A stretch of 64,000 nt of DNA, from positions 744,001 to 808,000 of the forward strand of contig NZ_CP058278.1 in assembly GCF_013389455.1 (NCBI RefSeq), read 5' to 3'. This stretch comes from Flavobacterium inviolabile (GTDB taxonomy: Bacteria > Bacteroidota > Bacteroidia > Flavobacteriales > Flavobacteriaceae). The notes under the pieces are model-generated. The model did no database searches and was not told the DNA's origin. It was given only the letters and a program-made list of their open reading frames with translations. This document shows, piece after piece, positions 62,674-64,000 of this stretch (position 1 is the first letter of the stretch; every line of letters starts with the position of its first letter). The translations under genes were made by a program, and so were the position numbers.

Positions 62674-62769
62674 ACATCTTAATTCTTTGATAAAATATAA
62701 AAGAGATTTTATCCTTCTGCGTAATTTTGCATTTGGAATATATAGAAAATTTTAAAAGAAACAGTAAAG

Positions 62770-62785
62770 TGTTTCACGTGGAACA
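62770..62785. promoter_or_regulatory. parS-like ParB-binding site just before mnmG
   Basis: TGTTTCACGTGGAACA fits TGTTNCACGTGNAACA at all positions and ends right at the mnmG ATG. It is 116 bp from the first site. Confidence 0.82.
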
Positions 62786-64000
62786 ATGAGTTTATTTCAA
62801 GATACATATGATGTCATTGTAGTAGGTGCCGGCCATGCCGGCTCTGAAGCTGCTGCTGCTGCTGCTAACATGGGTTCCAAAACCCTGCTGGTTACAATGA
62901 GTTTGCAAAACATTGCACAAATGTCCTGCAATCCTGCCATGGGTGGAATTGCAAAAGGACAGATCGTTCGTGAGATCGATGCATTGGGTGGTTATTCGGG
63001 AATTGTTTCCGATAAAACAGCCATCCAGTTCAAGATGCTGAACAAATCAAAAGGACCGGCAATGTGGTCGCCAAGAGTACAGTCAGACCGTATGCGTTTT
63101 GCTGAAGAATGGCGCCTGATGCTGGAACAAACCCCAAACCTTGATTTTTACCAGGAAATGATTTCCGGTTTGATCGTTGAAAATGATAAGATAGTAGGTG
63201 TGCGCACTTCGTTGGGAATCGAAATCAAATCGAAAACGGTTGTGCTTACGAATGGAACATTTCTAAATGGATTGATCCACATCGGGGAAAAACAGTTTGG
63301 TGGTGGTAGAGCAGGCGAGAGTGCTGCCTACGGTATCACGGAAGATCTGGTTAAAATGGGATTCACTTCCGGGAGAATGAAAACAGGAACACCACCACGT
63401 GTTGACGGACGTTCGCTGGATTACTCCAAAATGGAAATACAACCCGGTGATGAAAACCCTTCCAAGTTTTCCTATCTGGATATAACCAAACCATTGACAC
63501 ACCAAAGAGCGTGTCATATGACGTATACTTCAGAACTGGTTCACGATTTATTGCGTGAAGGTTTTGACCGTTCGCCGATGTTTAACGGTAGAATTAAAAG
63601 TTTAGGACCGCGTTATTGCCCGTCCATTGAAGATAAAATTAACCGTTTTGCCGACAAAGAACGCCACCAGTTATTCGTAGAGCCGGAAGGCTGGAATACG
63701 GTAGAAGTTTATGTGAATGGCTTTTCAACTTCCCTTCCGGAAGATGTTCAGTTTAAAGCCTTGCGTTCTGTAGCCGGATTTGAGAATGTAAAATTCTTCC
63801 GCCCGGGTTATGCGATCGAATACGATTATTTCCCGCCGACACAGTTAAAGCACACTTTGGAAACAAAATTGGTGGAAGGTTTATATTTTGCAGGACAGAT
63901 CAACGGAACTACAGGATATGAAGAAGCAGCATCACAAGGTTTGATCGCCGGAATGAATGCACACTTAAAAGCACACGATCAGGATCCGTTTGTTTTAAAA
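62786..64000 (+). CDS. mnmG: tRNA uridine-5-carboxymethylaminomethyl modification enzyme MnmG (3' end outside window)
   Basis: The FAD-binding subunit of the MnmEG complex, which modifies the wobble uridine of several tRNAs. The 405 visible codons have no stop and start MSLFQDTYDVIVVGAGHAG, the dinucleotide-binding fold, followed by MSCNPAMGGIAKGQIVREIDALGG, KTGTPPRVDGRS and the late GQINGTTGYEEAASQG. All are diagnostic. The ATG abuts a parS-like site. About 220 residues are expected beyond the window edge. Confidence 0.97.
   Translation, partial: MSLFQDTYDVIVVGAGHAGSEAAAAAANMGSKTLLVTMSLQNIAQMSCNPAMGGIAKGQIVREIDALGGYSGIVSDKTAIQFKMLNKSKGPAMWSPRVQSDRMRFAEEWRLMLEQTPNLDFYQEMISGLIVENDKIVGVRTSLGIEIKSKTVVLTNGTFLNGLIHIGEKQFGGGRAGESAAYGITEDLVKMGFTSGRMKTGTPPRVDGRSLDYSKMEIQPGDENPSKFSYLDITKPLTHQRACHMTYTSELVHDLLREGFDRSPMFNGRIKSLGPRYCPSIEDKINRFADKERHQLFVEPEGWNTVEVYVNGFSTSLPEDVQFKALRSVAGFENVKFFRPGYAIEYDYFPPTQLKHTLETKLVEGLYFAGQINGTTGYEEAASQGLIAGMNAHLKAHDQDPFVLK

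Overview
The window is a chromosomal segment of a Bacteroidota bacterium, almost certainly a member of the Flavobacteriaceae close to Flavobacterium. The evidence is low-GC DNA with A-rich start regions, sixteen perfect TAnnTTTG -10 elements in front of genes, type IX secretion (T9SS) C-terminal sorting domains, and flavobacterial family proteins (DUF5687, DUF4254, DUF6341, DUF6427, DUF6909, DUF4175, head-GIN, GEVED). No insertion sequence, prophage, CRISPR array or rRNA gene was seen.

Layout. 1-3.3 kb: a PadR-controlled ABC exporter operon, cut by the left edge. 3.4-9.3 kb: housekeeping genes (ferredoxin reductase-like protein, GT9 and DUF4254 pair, upp, purD) with small membrane proteins. 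9.4-34.7 kb: a large surface-polysaccharide locus. Its left arm (minus strand) has a GT2, the initiating glycosylphosphotransferase and UDP-glucuronate decarboxylase. Its centre (plus strand) has a WcaI-like GT4, a GDP-mannose 3,5-epimerase homologue, a Wzx flippase, a T9SS-tail miniprotein, a secreted beta-helix protein, an FkbM methyltransferase, a GT2, a GT-C enzyme, a lipoprotein, a Wzy-like polymerase and an O-antigen ligase-like protein. Its right arm (minus strand) has a GT4, rfbDCAB for dTDP-L-rhamnose, a Wzz-like chain-length protein and DUF6909. Together these could start, build, flip, polymerise and size a polymer containing xylose or glucuronate, rhamnose and possibly L-galactose.

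34.8-44.3 kb: GH3-like, SdpI-like and degenerate M23 genes, tatA, tex, DUF1294, then a tight GT87-GT2-polysaccharide deacetylase operon that resembles an ArnT/ArnC/ArnD-type lipid-carrier sugar module, then rpiB and DUF2007. 44.4-58 kb: rnr, a GIN-domain protein, a TPR signalling regulator, a GEVED/T9SS protein, a LysE exporter, tRNA-Cys, folB, glnS, a fatty acid hydroxylase, a YtxH/holin/DUF6327 envelope-stress-like triad, an SPFH protein and gltX.

58-64 kb: an 878-bp AT-rich gap rich in TTAACA motifs, then DUF4175, ybeY and mnmG (cut by the right edge). Two parS-like ParB sites flank the ybeY-mnmG junction, which suggests that this end lies in the origin-proximal domain of the chromosome.
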